From the NCBI GenBank assembly GCA_025964215.1, contig JAOPZG010000044.1, forward strand, positions 1 to 14,452: DNA of 14,452 nucleotides, written 5' to 3'. The translations under genes were made by a program, and so were the position numbers. Position 1 is the stretch's first letter. Each line of letters starts with the position of its first letter. This document shows positions 6,682 through 13,370 of this stretch, piece after piece. The notes below the pieces were generated by a model. The model was not told where the DNA came from. It made no database searches and worked only from the letters and a program-made list of their open reading frames with translations. This DNA is from Conexibacter sp. Its GTDB lineage: Bacteria > Actinomycetota > Thermoleophilia > Solirubrobacterales > Solirubrobacteraceae.

Positions 6682-8205
6682 ATGCAGTCCCCCTCGCTCG
6701 CAACGGCCGGCGCACCCGCCGCCGGCGCTGCTGGCCGGCGCCCGCCGCTGCGCCGGATCGACCGCCTGACCTACACGGCGCTCGCCCTCGCGATCCTGCT
6801 GGCGCTGGCCGCGGCGGCCTCGGGCGTCCACACGCTGCCGATCCTCCTGGTGATCGTCGCCGCGATCGCCTTCGCCGCCGCGCACACGTGGCTGCTCGCG
6901 TGGCGGACGATGCTCGGGGCGATCGTCCTGACGATCCTCTTCATCCCGATCAAGCGCTACGAGCTGCCGGTCAACCTGCCGATGCAGCTCGAGCCCTACC
7001 GGCTGCTCGTGCTCGGCGTCGGCGCCGGGATGGCCGCGTCGCTGCTGATCGACTCGCGCCTGCAGTTGCGCCGGACCGGGCTCGACGCGCCGCTGGCGAT
7101 GCTCGGCCTGGCGATGCTGCTCTCGGTCCTCACGCGCGCCGGCCACATCCTCGGCGACGGCCTGGGCAAGTACTCGTTCCGCTCGGTCAGCTTCTTCGCG
7201 ACGTACCTGATCGTCTTCTACCTCGTGACGCTGGCGGTCCGCCGGCGCAGCGACGTCGAGGCGCTGCTGCGGCTGCTGGTCATGGGCGCGGCGATCGTGG
7301 CGATCTCCGCGGTCGTCGAGGAGTGGGGCCGCTACAACATCTTCGACCACCTCCAGCAGTACATCCCGATCCTGCGCTTCCAGGGCGTGCCGTACACGGT
7401 CGACCGCGGGGGCGTCCGCGCCTACGCCTCGGGCCAGCACCCGATCGCGATGGGCGCCGCGTTCGCCCTCATCTTCCCGCTGGCCGTCTACCTCGGCCAC
7501 AGCACTCAGCAGCGCCGCTGGTGGATCTGCTGCGGCCTGCTCGTCCTCGGCTGCCTGGCGACCAAGTCGCGCACCGCGATCATCATGCTGACGGTCATCA
7601 TGGTGGTGTTCCTGATCCTCCAGGGCGCCACGACGCGGCGGATGATCCCGAAGCTGATCCTGCCGCTGCTGGTCGTCGCGCACGTCGCGATGCCGGGCAC
7701 GCTCGGCACGTTCAAGGGCGCGTTCTTCCCGAGCGGCGGCGTGGTGAGCTCGGAGACCAACGCGGACGTCTCGTGGCACAGCAACTACGGCCGCGGCCGG
7801 ATCGGGGAGTGGGACCCGGCGCTCAAGGAATGGGAGCTGACGCCGCTCTTCGGCCAGGGCGCCGGCACGCGCGTCTCCGACCTCGACGACCCCAAGATGA
7901 ACGCGCCGATCCTCGACGACCAGTGGCTCTGGTCGCTGCTGGAGCTCGGCGTCTTCGGCGTCGTCGCGCTGCTGTGGTTCTTCGTCAGCGCGGTCCGCCG
8001 CTTCGGGCGGCTCGCCAGACGCGACACCACCGAGGACAGCTGGTTCCTCACGGCCATGGCCGCGTCGATCGCCTCCTACGGCTTCGGCATGCTGACCTTC
8101 GACGCCTTCAACTTCGTGCAGGTCACGATGCTGCTGTTCCTGATCACGGCCCTCGGCGTCGCGTGGCTGCGGCCCGACGAGGCGGAAGCGGCGCCCGCCC
8201 GATGA
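6682..8205 (+). CDS. O-antigen ligase/polymerase family membrane protein (Wzy_C type)
   Basis: 507 aa, highly hydrophobic, with roughly 10-12 predicted membrane helices beginning about residue 32. A large extracytoplasmic loop lies between about 335 and 410. LATKSRTAIIML (292-303) matches the SRT-type motif at the start of the Wzy_C domain, and ASGQHPIAMG around residue 250 is also typical of this superfamily. Members polymerise repeat units (Wzy) or join them to an acceptor (WaaL) on the outer face of the membrane. With Wzz before it and Wzx after it, Wzy polymerase is the likeliest role. ATG 6682 lies nine bases after the previous stop; there is no obvious ribosome site. The stop overlaps the next start by four bases (ATGA). 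Confidence 0.78.
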   Translation: MQSPSLATAGAPAAGAAGRRPPLRRIDRLTYTALALAILLALAAAASGVHTLPILLVIVAAIAFAAAHTWLLAWRTMLGAIVLTILFIPIKRYELPVNLPMQLEPYRLLVLGVGAGMAASLLIDSRLQLRRTGLDAPLAMLGLAMLLSVLTRAGHILGDGLGKYSFRSVSFFATYLIVFYLVTLAVRRRSDVEALLRLLVMGAAIVAISAVVEEWGRYNIFDHLQQYIPILRFQGVPYTVDRGGVRAYASGQHPIAMGAAFALIFPLAVYLGHSTQQRRWWICCGLLVLGCLATKSRTAIIMLTVIMVVFLILQGATTRRMIPKLILPLLVVAHVAMPGTLGTFKGAFFPSGGVVSSETNADVSWHSNYGRGRIGEWDPALKEWELTPLFGQGAGTRVSDLDDPKMNAPILDDQWLWSLLELGVFGVVALLWFFVSAVRRFGRLARRDTTEDSWFLTAMAASIASYGFGMLTFDAFNFVQVTMLLFLITALGVAWLRPDEAEAAPAR

Positions 8206-9749
8206 GCGCGGAGACCCTCATCGCGCCGGCGCCCGCCGCGGGCGCCCCGGAGCCCGGCGACGGCGCGCCCTCGCTGGGCCTGCGCGCGCAGGTGCTCTCG
8301 GGGGTAATCTGGAAGATCGTCTCGCAGACCTTCCGCCAGGGCTCGCGGCTGATCGTCGCGCTGATCCTCGCGCGGCTGCTGACGCCCGACCAGTTCGGCG
8401 TCGCCGCCGAGGTCCTGGTCGTCTCCTCGCTGGTGATCGTCTTCGCCGACCTCGCGTTCGGGGCGGCGCTGATCCAGCGCACGGAGATCTCCGAGCTCGA
8501 CAAGAACACCGCGTTCTGGGCCTGCACGGTCTTCGGGCTGTTCTTCACCACCTTGGGCTTCGTCTCGGCCCCGTGGCTGGCCGACTTCTACCGCGAGCCC
8601 CAGGTCGAGCCGCTCTTCCGGGTCCTGTCCTTCATCTTCCTGACGACGTCGATGTCGACGGTCCAGGAGTCGCTGCTCAACCGCGAGATGAGCTTCAAGG
8701 TGCTCGAGACGCGGATGATGATCGCCACGGTCGGCGGCGCCGCGATCGGCATCACGTCGGCCGCGATGGGCGGCGGCGCGTGGGCGATCATCCTGCAGGC
8801 GCTGGGCCTGAGCGTCTTCTCCACCCTGATGCTCTGGGTGATGTCGCCGTGGCGGCCGCGCTTCCAGTTCTCCTTCGCCTCGCTGAAGTCGATGGCGGGA
8901 TTCAGCACCTACATCTTCGGCCACCGGTTGTTGTACTACCTGCACCGCAACAGCGACAACCTGCTCATCGGCCGGTTCGTCGGCGCGGCGCCGCTGGGCG
9001 CCTACGCGATCGCCTACAACGTGATCCTCGTGCCGTTCAGCCGCGTCGCGGCGCCGATCCAGGACGTCATCTTCCCCGCGTTCTCGCGAATCCAGAACGA
9101 CCCGCAGCGGATCGCGATCGGCTGGATCCGGATCACGCGGATGGTCGCGGCCATCACGGTGCCCTCGCTCGTCGGGCTGGCGATCGTCGCCAACGACTTC
9201 GTGAACCTCGTCCTCGGCTCCAAGTGGCACGACGCGACGACGGTCATCCAGGTGCTGGCGTGGGTCGGGATCCTGCAGTCGCTGCAGTCGCTCAACACCG
9301 GGATCCTGGAGGCGCTCGGCCACGCCCGCGCGATCTTCCAGTGGACGATCCTGTTCTTCGTCCTGCACATCACCGCGTTCGTCGTCGGGTTGCACTGGGG
9401 GATCGTCGGCGTCGCGGTCGGCTACTCGATCTCCACCACGATCCTCGAGCCGTCCTACCTGCTGCTGACCTCGCGCGCCGTCGGCATCTCGCCGTGGCGC
9501 TTCCTGGAGGCGGTCGCGGGCGTCTTCGAGGCCTCGGCGGGCATGGGGCTCGTCGTGCTCGGCACGCACTACGGGCTCGTGAAGGCGGACGTCCCGGGCG
9601 CGCTGCGGCTGCTGATCTGCGTCGTCGTCGGCGGCGTCGTGTTCGCCGCGCTGGCCGCGTGGCGCCAGCCGGAGATCCTCGAGGAGATCCGCGAGCTGCG
9701 CGACCGGCGCAAGGGGCGCGCGCCCGACCCGGTGGAGGCGGCGGCGTGA
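8202..9749 (+). CDS. Wzx-type lipid-linked oligosaccharide flippase (MOP/PST superfamily)
   Basis: 515 aa. A cytoplasmic N-terminus rich in Ala and Pro (1-28) leads to the signature GVIWKIVSQTFRQGSRLIVA (33-52) and ARLLTPDQFGVAA, the hallmark of WzxC-like polysaccharide transporters. About 12-14 helices follow. FGHRLLYYLHRNSDNLLIGRF in the middle marks the start of the second half, where many family members have a similar NxDxxLIGR segment. The C-terminal tail (about 490-515) is charged. The protein would flip undecaprenyl-linked repeat units to the outer face of the membrane. ATG 8202 overlaps the previous stop (ATGA), and the gene's own stop overlaps the next start (GTGA), so it is translated together with its neighbours. 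Confidence 0.87.
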   Translation: MSAETLIAPAPAAGAPEPGDGAPSLGLRAQVLSGVIWKIVSQTFRQGSRLIVALILARLLTPDQFGVAAEVLVVSSLVIVFADLAFGAALIQRTEISELDKNTAFWACTVFGLFFTTLGFVSAPWLADFYREPQVEPLFRVLSFIFLTTSMSTVQESLLNREMSFKVLETRMMIATVGGAAIGITSAAMGGGAWAIILQALGLSVFSTLMLWVMSPWRPRFQFSFASLKSMAGFSTYIFGHRLLYYLHRNSDNLLIGRFVGAAPLGAYAIAYNVILVPFSRVAAPIQDVIFPAFSRIQNDPQRIAIGWIRITRMVAAITVPSLVGLAIVANDFVNLVLGSKWHDATTVIQVLAWVGILQSLQSLNTGILEALGHARAIFQWTILFFVLHITAFVVGLHWGIVGVAVGYSISTTILEPSYLLLTSRAVGISPWRFLEAVAGVFEASAGMGLVVLGTHYGLVKADVPGALRLLICVVVGGVVFAALAAWRQPEILEEIRELRDRRKGRAPDPVEAAA

Positions 9750-10228
9750 GCGCCCGATCCCCCGAGGAGCGCCCGCTGCTGCTCGTCTGCTCCTCGGGCG
9801 GCCACCTGCTGCAGCTCGTCGGGCTCGCCGAGGCGTTCGCGGGCTTCCCGCGGCTGTGGGTCACCTTCGACAAGCCGGACGCCCGCGCGCTGCTCGCCGG
9901 CGAGCGCGTCCTGCACGCCTTCGGCCCGACCAACCGCAACGTCCCGAACCTGCTGCGCAACCTGCGCCTCGCGCTGCGCGTCCTGCGCCGCGAGCGGCCG
10001 CGCGCGATCGTCTCGACCGGCGCCGGTGTCGCCGTCCCGTTCGCGTGGCTCGGCAAGCTGATGGGGATCCCGATCGTCTACATCGAGAGCGTCACGCGGA
10101 TCAGCTCGCTGTCGCTCTCGGGCCGGATGATCGCGCCCGTCGCCAGCGACCTCTTCGTCCAGTGGCCCGAGCTGGCGGAGTCCGTGCGCGGCGCCCGCTA
10201 CGAGGGCAGCAACCTCGCCACCGCATGA
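9746..10228 (+). CDS. pssD: PssD/Alg14-like subunit of a split GT-B glycosyltransferase
   Basis: 160 aa. Matches the Alg14/PssD pattern: LLLVCSSGGHLLQLVGL (11-27) with SSGGH, FGPTNRNVPNLLRNLRLALRVL (59-80), IVSTGAGVAVPFAWLGKLMG (88-107), IPIVYIESVTRISSLSLSGR (108-127) and APVASDLFVQWPEL. This family forms the N-terminal, acceptor-binding half of a two-protein GT-B enzyme and places the catalytic PssE/Alg13 subunit at the membrane. No clear N-terminal transmembrane helix is present, as in many bacterial homologues. GTG 9746 overlaps the flippase stop by four bases, and the end overlaps the PssE start (ATGA), which would favour equal amounts of the two subunits. Probable role: adding the second or a later sugar to the lipid carrier. 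Confidence 0.86.
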   Translation: MSARSPEERPLLLVCSSGGHLLQLVGLAEAFAGFPRLWVTFDKPDARALLAGERVLHAFGPTNRNVPNLLRNLRLALRVLRRERPRAIVSTGAGVAVPFAWLGKLMGIPIVYIESVTRISSLSLSGRMIAPVASDLFVQWPELAESVRGARYEGSNLATA

Positions 10229-10710
10229 TCTTCGTCACGACCGGAACCAACGAGCAGGGCTTCGACCGCCTCGTGCGCGCGGCGCGCGACATGCCGGGCG
10301 ATGAGGAGCTGATCGTGCAGTACGGCTCCTCGAAGGAGGCGCACGGGCGCGGGCGGTGGGAGGCCTTCCTGTCCTGGGAGGACATGACGCGCCACATGAC
10401 CGAGGCGCGGATCGTCGTCGCTCACGCCGGCGTCGGCTCGATCCTGCTCGCCCATCGCTGCGGCAAGCGCCCCGTGGTCCTGCCGCGGCTCGTCGGCCTC
10501 GGCGAGGCGGTCGACGACCACCAGGTCGAGCTCGGGCGGCGGCTGCACGAGCGCGGCGAGCTGACGTTCGTGGAGGACGAAGCCGCGCTGCACCGCGCAG
10601 TGATCAGCGAGGCCGACGGTTTGCTGGCCCGCGCCGGCGGGGGACCCGTCAACGGCCCGCTCGTGACCGAGCTGCGCGCGACCCTCGAGCGCCTGACGGC
10701 GGTGGCGTGA
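10225..10710 (+). CDS. pssE: PssE/Alg13-like catalytic subunit of a split glycosyltransferase
   Basis: 161 aa, equivalent to the C-terminal half of GT28 enzymes (MurG-like). MIFVTTGTNEQGFDRLV (1-17) opens the nucleotide-sugar-binding Rossmann fold. IVQYGSS (30-36), ARIVVAHAGVGSI (61-73) with the HAGxGS nucleotide-sugar loop, GKRPVVLPR (80-88) and VDDHQVEL (96-103) are all as expected for PssE and Alg13. Length is normal for a bacterial PssE. Start ATG 10225 overlaps the pssD stop (ATGA) and the stop overlaps the next ATG by one base (TGATG). The soluble protein should be recruited to the membrane by PssD; the donor is probably a UDP-sugar such as UDP-glucuronate, UDP-glucose or UDP-GlcNAc, but this cannot be decided from sequence. 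Confidence 0.86.
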   Translation: MIFVTTGTNEQGFDRLVRAARDMPGDEELIVQYGSSKEAHGRGRWEAFLSWEDMTRHMTEARIVVAHAGVGSILLAHRCGKRPVVLPRLVGLGEAVDDHQVELGRRLHERGELTFVEDEAALHRAVISEADGLLARAGGGPVNGPLVTELRATLERLTAVA

Positions 10711-12053
10711 TGCGCAAGCTGCTCTTCCTGGCCTACCACTACCCGCCGGTCGGCGGCGGCGGCGTGCAGCGCAACCGGCGCTTCGCCGAGCACCTGCGGA
10801 CCTACGGCTACGACCCGGTCCTCGTCACCGGCACGGGCACGCGCGACGCGCGCTGGAGCCCGCTCGACGCGACGATCGCCGACCCGGCGCTCGCCGGCCT
10901 GGAGACGCATCGCGTGACGGGCCCGGAGCCCGGCGGCGACACGGGGATGTCGCGGCTGGTCAACGGCATCGTCGGCCGCCCGGACCCGCACCTGCGCTGG
11001 TGGCTCGACGGCGCGCTGCGCGTCGGGCTGGAGGCCGGGCGCGGCTGCGACGCGATCCTCGCCTCGCTCGTCCCCTACGAGACGGCGCAGACGGCGATGA
11101 AGCTCTCCGAGCGCTTCGGGATCCCGTGGATCGCCGACCTCCAGGACCCGTGGGCGCTGGACGAGATGTGGCTGTACCCGAGCGGCCTGCACCACGCGAT
11201 CGACAAGCGCAGGATGCGCCGGCAGCTCGCGACCGCGGCGGCGATCGTGATGAACACGCCGGAGGCCGCGGCGCGGCTGACGCGCGAGTTCCCGGAGCTC
11301 GCGGCGCGGATCGTCGTCTCGATCACCAACGGCTTCGACGCCGCGGACTTCGACGGCGAGCCGCCGGCACGCGAGGAGGACGGCGTGTTCCGGATCGTCC
11401 ACACCGGCACGATGCACACCGCGACCGGCCTGCGCCTGCGCCGCCGCAAGCGCGTGCGCCGCTGGCTCGGCGGGGTGACGCCGCACGTCGACTTCCTGCC
11501 GCGGTCCCATGTGTACTTGTTGGAGGCCTTGGAGCGGCTGAAGGCCACCGACCCGGGCCTGACCGACGGCGTCGAGGTCCACCTCGCCGGCGTCCTGACC
11601 GACGCGGATCGGGAGATCGCGGAGCACTCGTGCTTCCCGCGGCTGCTCGGGTACCGGTCGCACGAGGAGACGCTGGCGCTGGTGCGGACCGCGGATCTCC
11701 TGTTCCTGCCGATGCACGACCTGGCGGTCGGGCATCGGGCGGGGCTCGTGCCGGGCAAGGCCTATGAGTACATCGCGTCGGGGCGGCCGATCCTGGCCGC
11801 GGTGCCGGATGGCGACGTGCGCGACATTCTGGGCGCCGTCGGGACCGCGGAGTTCTGCCGGCCGGCCGATGTGGACGGTATGGCGGCGCTGCTGCGGGCC
11901 GCCATCACGCGTGCGCGGAGCGGCGGGGCGCTGCCGGTCGCGGATGCGGACGCGGTCGCGCCGTACGAGCGGCGCGAGCTGACGCGGCGGCTGGCGGGGA
12001 CGATCGACGTCGTGTTGGGCGCTGACGCTCCGGCGCCCTCGCCCGTAGCCTGA
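10710..12053 (+). CDS. Glycosyltransferase family 4
   Basis: 447 aa GT-B enzyme. The N-terminal domain opens with KLLFLAYHYPPVGGGGVQRN (3-22), the glycine-rich acceptor-side signature of GT4. IPWIADLQDPW (about 145-155) and MNTPEAAARL follow. The C-terminal domain starts with FRIVHTGTM (about 227-235) and carries GLVPGKAYEYIASGRPILA (about 345-363), the donor-binding segment with the conserved Glu. Between them is an Arg-rich stretch LRLRRRKRVRRWLGG (about 240-255) that may bind the membrane surface. Start ATG 10710 overlaps the pssE stop (TGATG). From about 11510 to the end, codon choice loosens (TTG, CAT, GAT, TAT, CGG), unlike the first two thirds. Last gene of the assembly operon; it would add a sugar to the lipid-linked unit. 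Confidence 0.83.
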   Translation: MRKLLFLAYHYPPVGGGGVQRNRRFAEHLRTYGYDPVLVTGTGTRDARWSPLDATIADPALAGLETHRVTGPEPGGDTGMSRLVNGIVGRPDPHLRWWLDGALRVGLEAGRGCDAILASLVPYETAQTAMKLSERFGIPWIADLQDPWALDEMWLYPSGLHHAIDKRRMRRQLATAAAIVMNTPEAAARLTREFPELAARIVVSITNGFDAADFDGEPPAREEDGVFRIVHTGTMHTATGLRLRRRKRVRRWLGGVTPHVDFLPRSHVYLLEALERLKATDPGLTDGVEVHLAGVLTDADREIAEHSCFPRLLGYRSHEETLALVRTADLLFLPMHDLAVGHRAGLVPGKAYEYIASGRPILAAVPDGDVRDILGAVGTAEFCRPADVDGMAALLRAAITRARSGGALPVADADAVAPYERRELTRRLAGTIDVVLGADAPAPSPVA

Positions 12054-12178
12054 GGCGCGGACCGGCGCTCAGCGCGCAGCGTGGGTCGGCGCGCGCCGCG
12101 TGGTCCGTCGTCGAGGAGGGGAGTGAGGGATCCGGGTCACCTTGTGCACTACAATTGTGCTCCAGGCGACCCGCACCA
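12054..12178. other. Non-coding stretch after the assembly operon, with an isolated AT-rich box
   Basis: No gene is visible. Most of it is GC-rich. The exception is 12142-12160, where TTGTGC occurs twice (12142 and 12155) around TACAAT (12150-12155), and ACAATTGT (12151-12158) is a perfect palindrome. It looks like a promoter -10 or a MarR/OhrR-like operator, yet both neighbouring genes end here, so no known target gene is next to it. Confidence 0.35.
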
Positions 12179-12293
12179 GACCAAGGGGGTCAGACCCCTT
12201 GAGTGTGAGAGACCCAGGGGGTCAGACCCCTTGAGTGTGAGAGACCAAGGGGGTCAGACCCCTTGAGTGTGAGTGACTCAAGGGGTCTGACCC
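12179..12293. repeat. Three 32-bp tandem repeats followed by an inverted partial copy
   Basis: Units begin at 12179, 12211 and 12243, exactly 32 bases apart. Units 1 and 2 differ at one base (A to C at 12215), and unit 3 differs from unit 1 only in its last base. Each contains GGGGTCAGACCCC, a palindrome around a central A, followed by TTGAGTGTGAG. An inverted copy, ACTCAAGGGGTCTGACCC (12276-12293), follows. The layout of direct units plus an inverted partner resembles REP/BIME elements, which are often spread by RAYT transposases; no transposase is in the window. It lies between convergent operons. Confidence 0.85.
12251..12293. terminator. Strong hairpin between convergent operons, possible bidirectional terminator
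   Basis: Bases 12251-12268 and 12276-12293 form a perfect 18-bp stem with a 7-base loop. It lies about 200 bases after the GT4 stop and about 120 bases after the GT2 stop on the other strand, so it could stop or stabilise transcripts from both sides. There is no T-run on either side, so classical intrinsic termination is not assured. Confidence 0.4.
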
Positions 12294-12416
12294 TCCGCTG
12301 GGGGCGCGTGCGGATGACGCACGGCGCCTCGCACGACCGCGACGCTCACTCTCCTCGCCGACAGACCCCGTCGCGCACCCCGACCAACGCCCGCGCTGAG
12401 CGCCACCCCGCCGCGC
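12294..12416. other. Non-coding gap downstream of the minus-strand GT2
   Basis: GC-rich sequence with no supported gene. Together with 12054-12293 it makes a 363-base gene-free region between convergent genes. Open frames crossing it (for example 12081-12266 and 12263-12769, plus) have no family features and read through the repeats or antisense to the GT2 gene. Confidence 0.5.
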
Positions 12417-13349
12417 TCACCCGAACGGCGAGCGGCCTGCGAGCTCCGCGCAGCGCGCGGGCGACCACGCCGCCTCCAGCGCCGCGCGCAGCCCCGCCCA
12501 GTGCCCCCGCGCGTAGCCGGGACGGCGCGCGCGCAAGACGAGATGCGTCAGCTCGTCCAGAGCGACGACGAGCGCAACACGACGCGCCGCCCCCACGCCC
12601 TCGCGCAGCACGACATACCGCACATGGCTCCGCACGTCCGCCACGCGAAGCTGGCTCCGCGGCGCCGAGTGCCCTCCCCCGTGCACCACCACGGCCGACG
12701 GCTCGAAGCGCACCCGCTGCCCGCGGTCCCAGATCCGCCAGCACAAGTCGGTGTCCTCGGCGTACATGAAGAAGCCCTCGTCCAGCCCGCCGAGCGCCTC
12801 GAGCGCGGAGCGGCGCACGAGCATGCACGCGCCCGAGACCCACTCGGGGTCCCACGCGTGGTCGTAGGCGGACTCGCTCTGCACCAAGTCGTCGCTCCAC
12901 GCCGCGTCGGGCCACACGCGATGCAACAGCAAGGCCTTGCCCACCGCCGACGAGAGCCGCGGGAAGCGGCGGACGCTGCGCTGCAAGACGCCGTCCTCGT
13001 CGACGATCCGCGGCGCGACCAGGCCGATCCCCGGATCGCCGTCGAGGACCGCCACGAGCTTCGCCAGCTCACCACGCTCGAGCACCGCATCGGGGTTCAA
13101 CAGCAACACATAGGGCGCCGTCCCCCGCGCGACGCCGAGGTTGCACCCGTACGCGAACCCCCCGTTGCGCTCGGCGTGCACCAAGTCCAACCCCGGAAGG
13201 TCCTCGACCGTGTCGAACGCCGGATCCACCGAAGCCGTGTCGACCACGACCACGCGCACGCCCGGCGCGCCGGCCAGCGGCGCGACGCAGGTGCGGAGGT
13301 CCTCGCGGCTCGCGTGGCCCACGACGACGACGTCAACGGCGCTGCTCAT
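12417..13349 (-). CDS. Glycosyltransferase family 2, rhamnosyltransferase (WbbL)-like
   Basis: 310 aa GT-A enzyme. VDVVVVGHASREDLRTCVAPL (5-25) opens the fold. RNGGFAYGCNLGVARG (61-76) and YVLLLNPDAVL (80-90) follow, with NPD in place of the DxD, as is typical of dTDP-rhamnosyltransferases. VSGACMLVRRSALEALGGLDEGFFMYAEDTDLCWR (171-205) carries the catalytic-base Glu/Asp region. The C-terminal 80 residues are Arg/Ala-rich helices. It would transfer a deoxyhexose, probably rhamnose, to a lipid-linked or wall glycan; the donor is inferred from family resemblance only. Start ATG 13349 has no ribosome site but lies nine bases after TAGGCT (13364-13359, minus), so it may be nearly leaderless. It is downstream of the beta-helix gene with a 21-base gap, and convergent with the assembly operon. 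Confidence 0.84.
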   Translation of the reverse strand: MSSAVDVVVVGHASREDLRTCVAPLAGAPGVRVVVVDTASVDPAFDTVEDLPGLDLVHAERNGGFAYGCNLGVARGTAPYVLLLNPDAVLERGELAKLVAVLDGDPGIGLVAPRIVDEDGVLQRSVRRFPRLSSAVGKALLLHRVWPDAAWSDDLVQSESAYDHAWDPEWVSGACMLVRRSALEALGGLDEGFFMYAEDTDLCWRIWDRGQRVRFEPSAVVVHGGGHSAPRSQLRVADVRSHVRYVVLREGVGAARRVALVVALDELTHLVLRARRPGYARGHWAGLRAALEAAWSPARCAELAGRSPFG

Positions 13350-13358
13350 CGGTCGCGC

Positions 13359-13364
13359 AGCCTA
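13359..13364 (-). promoter_or_regulatory. Putative -10 hexamer (TAGGCT) for the GT2 gene
   Basis: TAGGCT matches the actinobacterial TAnnnT -10 and is identical to the one proposed at 643-648. It lies nine bases before ATG 13349, in the 21-base gap after the stop of the upstream gene, giving a leader of about 0-3 bases. No convincing -35 is seen. Confidence 0.35.
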
Positions 13365-13370
13365 CGCGGG

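Noticed and set aside
4087..7779. A 1230-codon open frame on the minus strand
   Set aside because: It runs antisense or out of frame through the deacetylase, oxidoreductase, Wzz-like and Wzy-like genes. Its translation is low-complexity Arg/Asp/Gly/Ala with no domains, an effect of high GC at third codon positions.
5778..8201. Upstream part of a 1323-codon plus-strand open frame
   Set aside because: Only the part from ATG 8202 (the flippase) has family motifs. The upstream part is a frame shadow of the Wzz-like and Wzy-like genes, which are well supported.
8076..9569. 497-codon minus-strand open frame opposite the flippase
   Set aside because: Asp/Arg-rich low-complexity translation without motifs; the flippase on the plus strand has clear motifs and helices.
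11425..11475. Arg-rich insert in the GT4 enzyme as a novel domain
   Set aside because: Similar Arg-rich segments before a SHVYLLEA-like helix seem familiar from other actinobacterial GT4 proteins, so it is probably a lineage feature rather than something new.
12081..12266. Small plus-strand gene of 61 codons before and across the repeats
   Set aside because: Its 3' half is made of translated repeat units and it has no ribosome site or recognisable product.
12179..12274. CRISPR array
   Set aside because: The 32-bp units abut with no unique spacers and no cas genes are present; they are tandem palindromic repeats.
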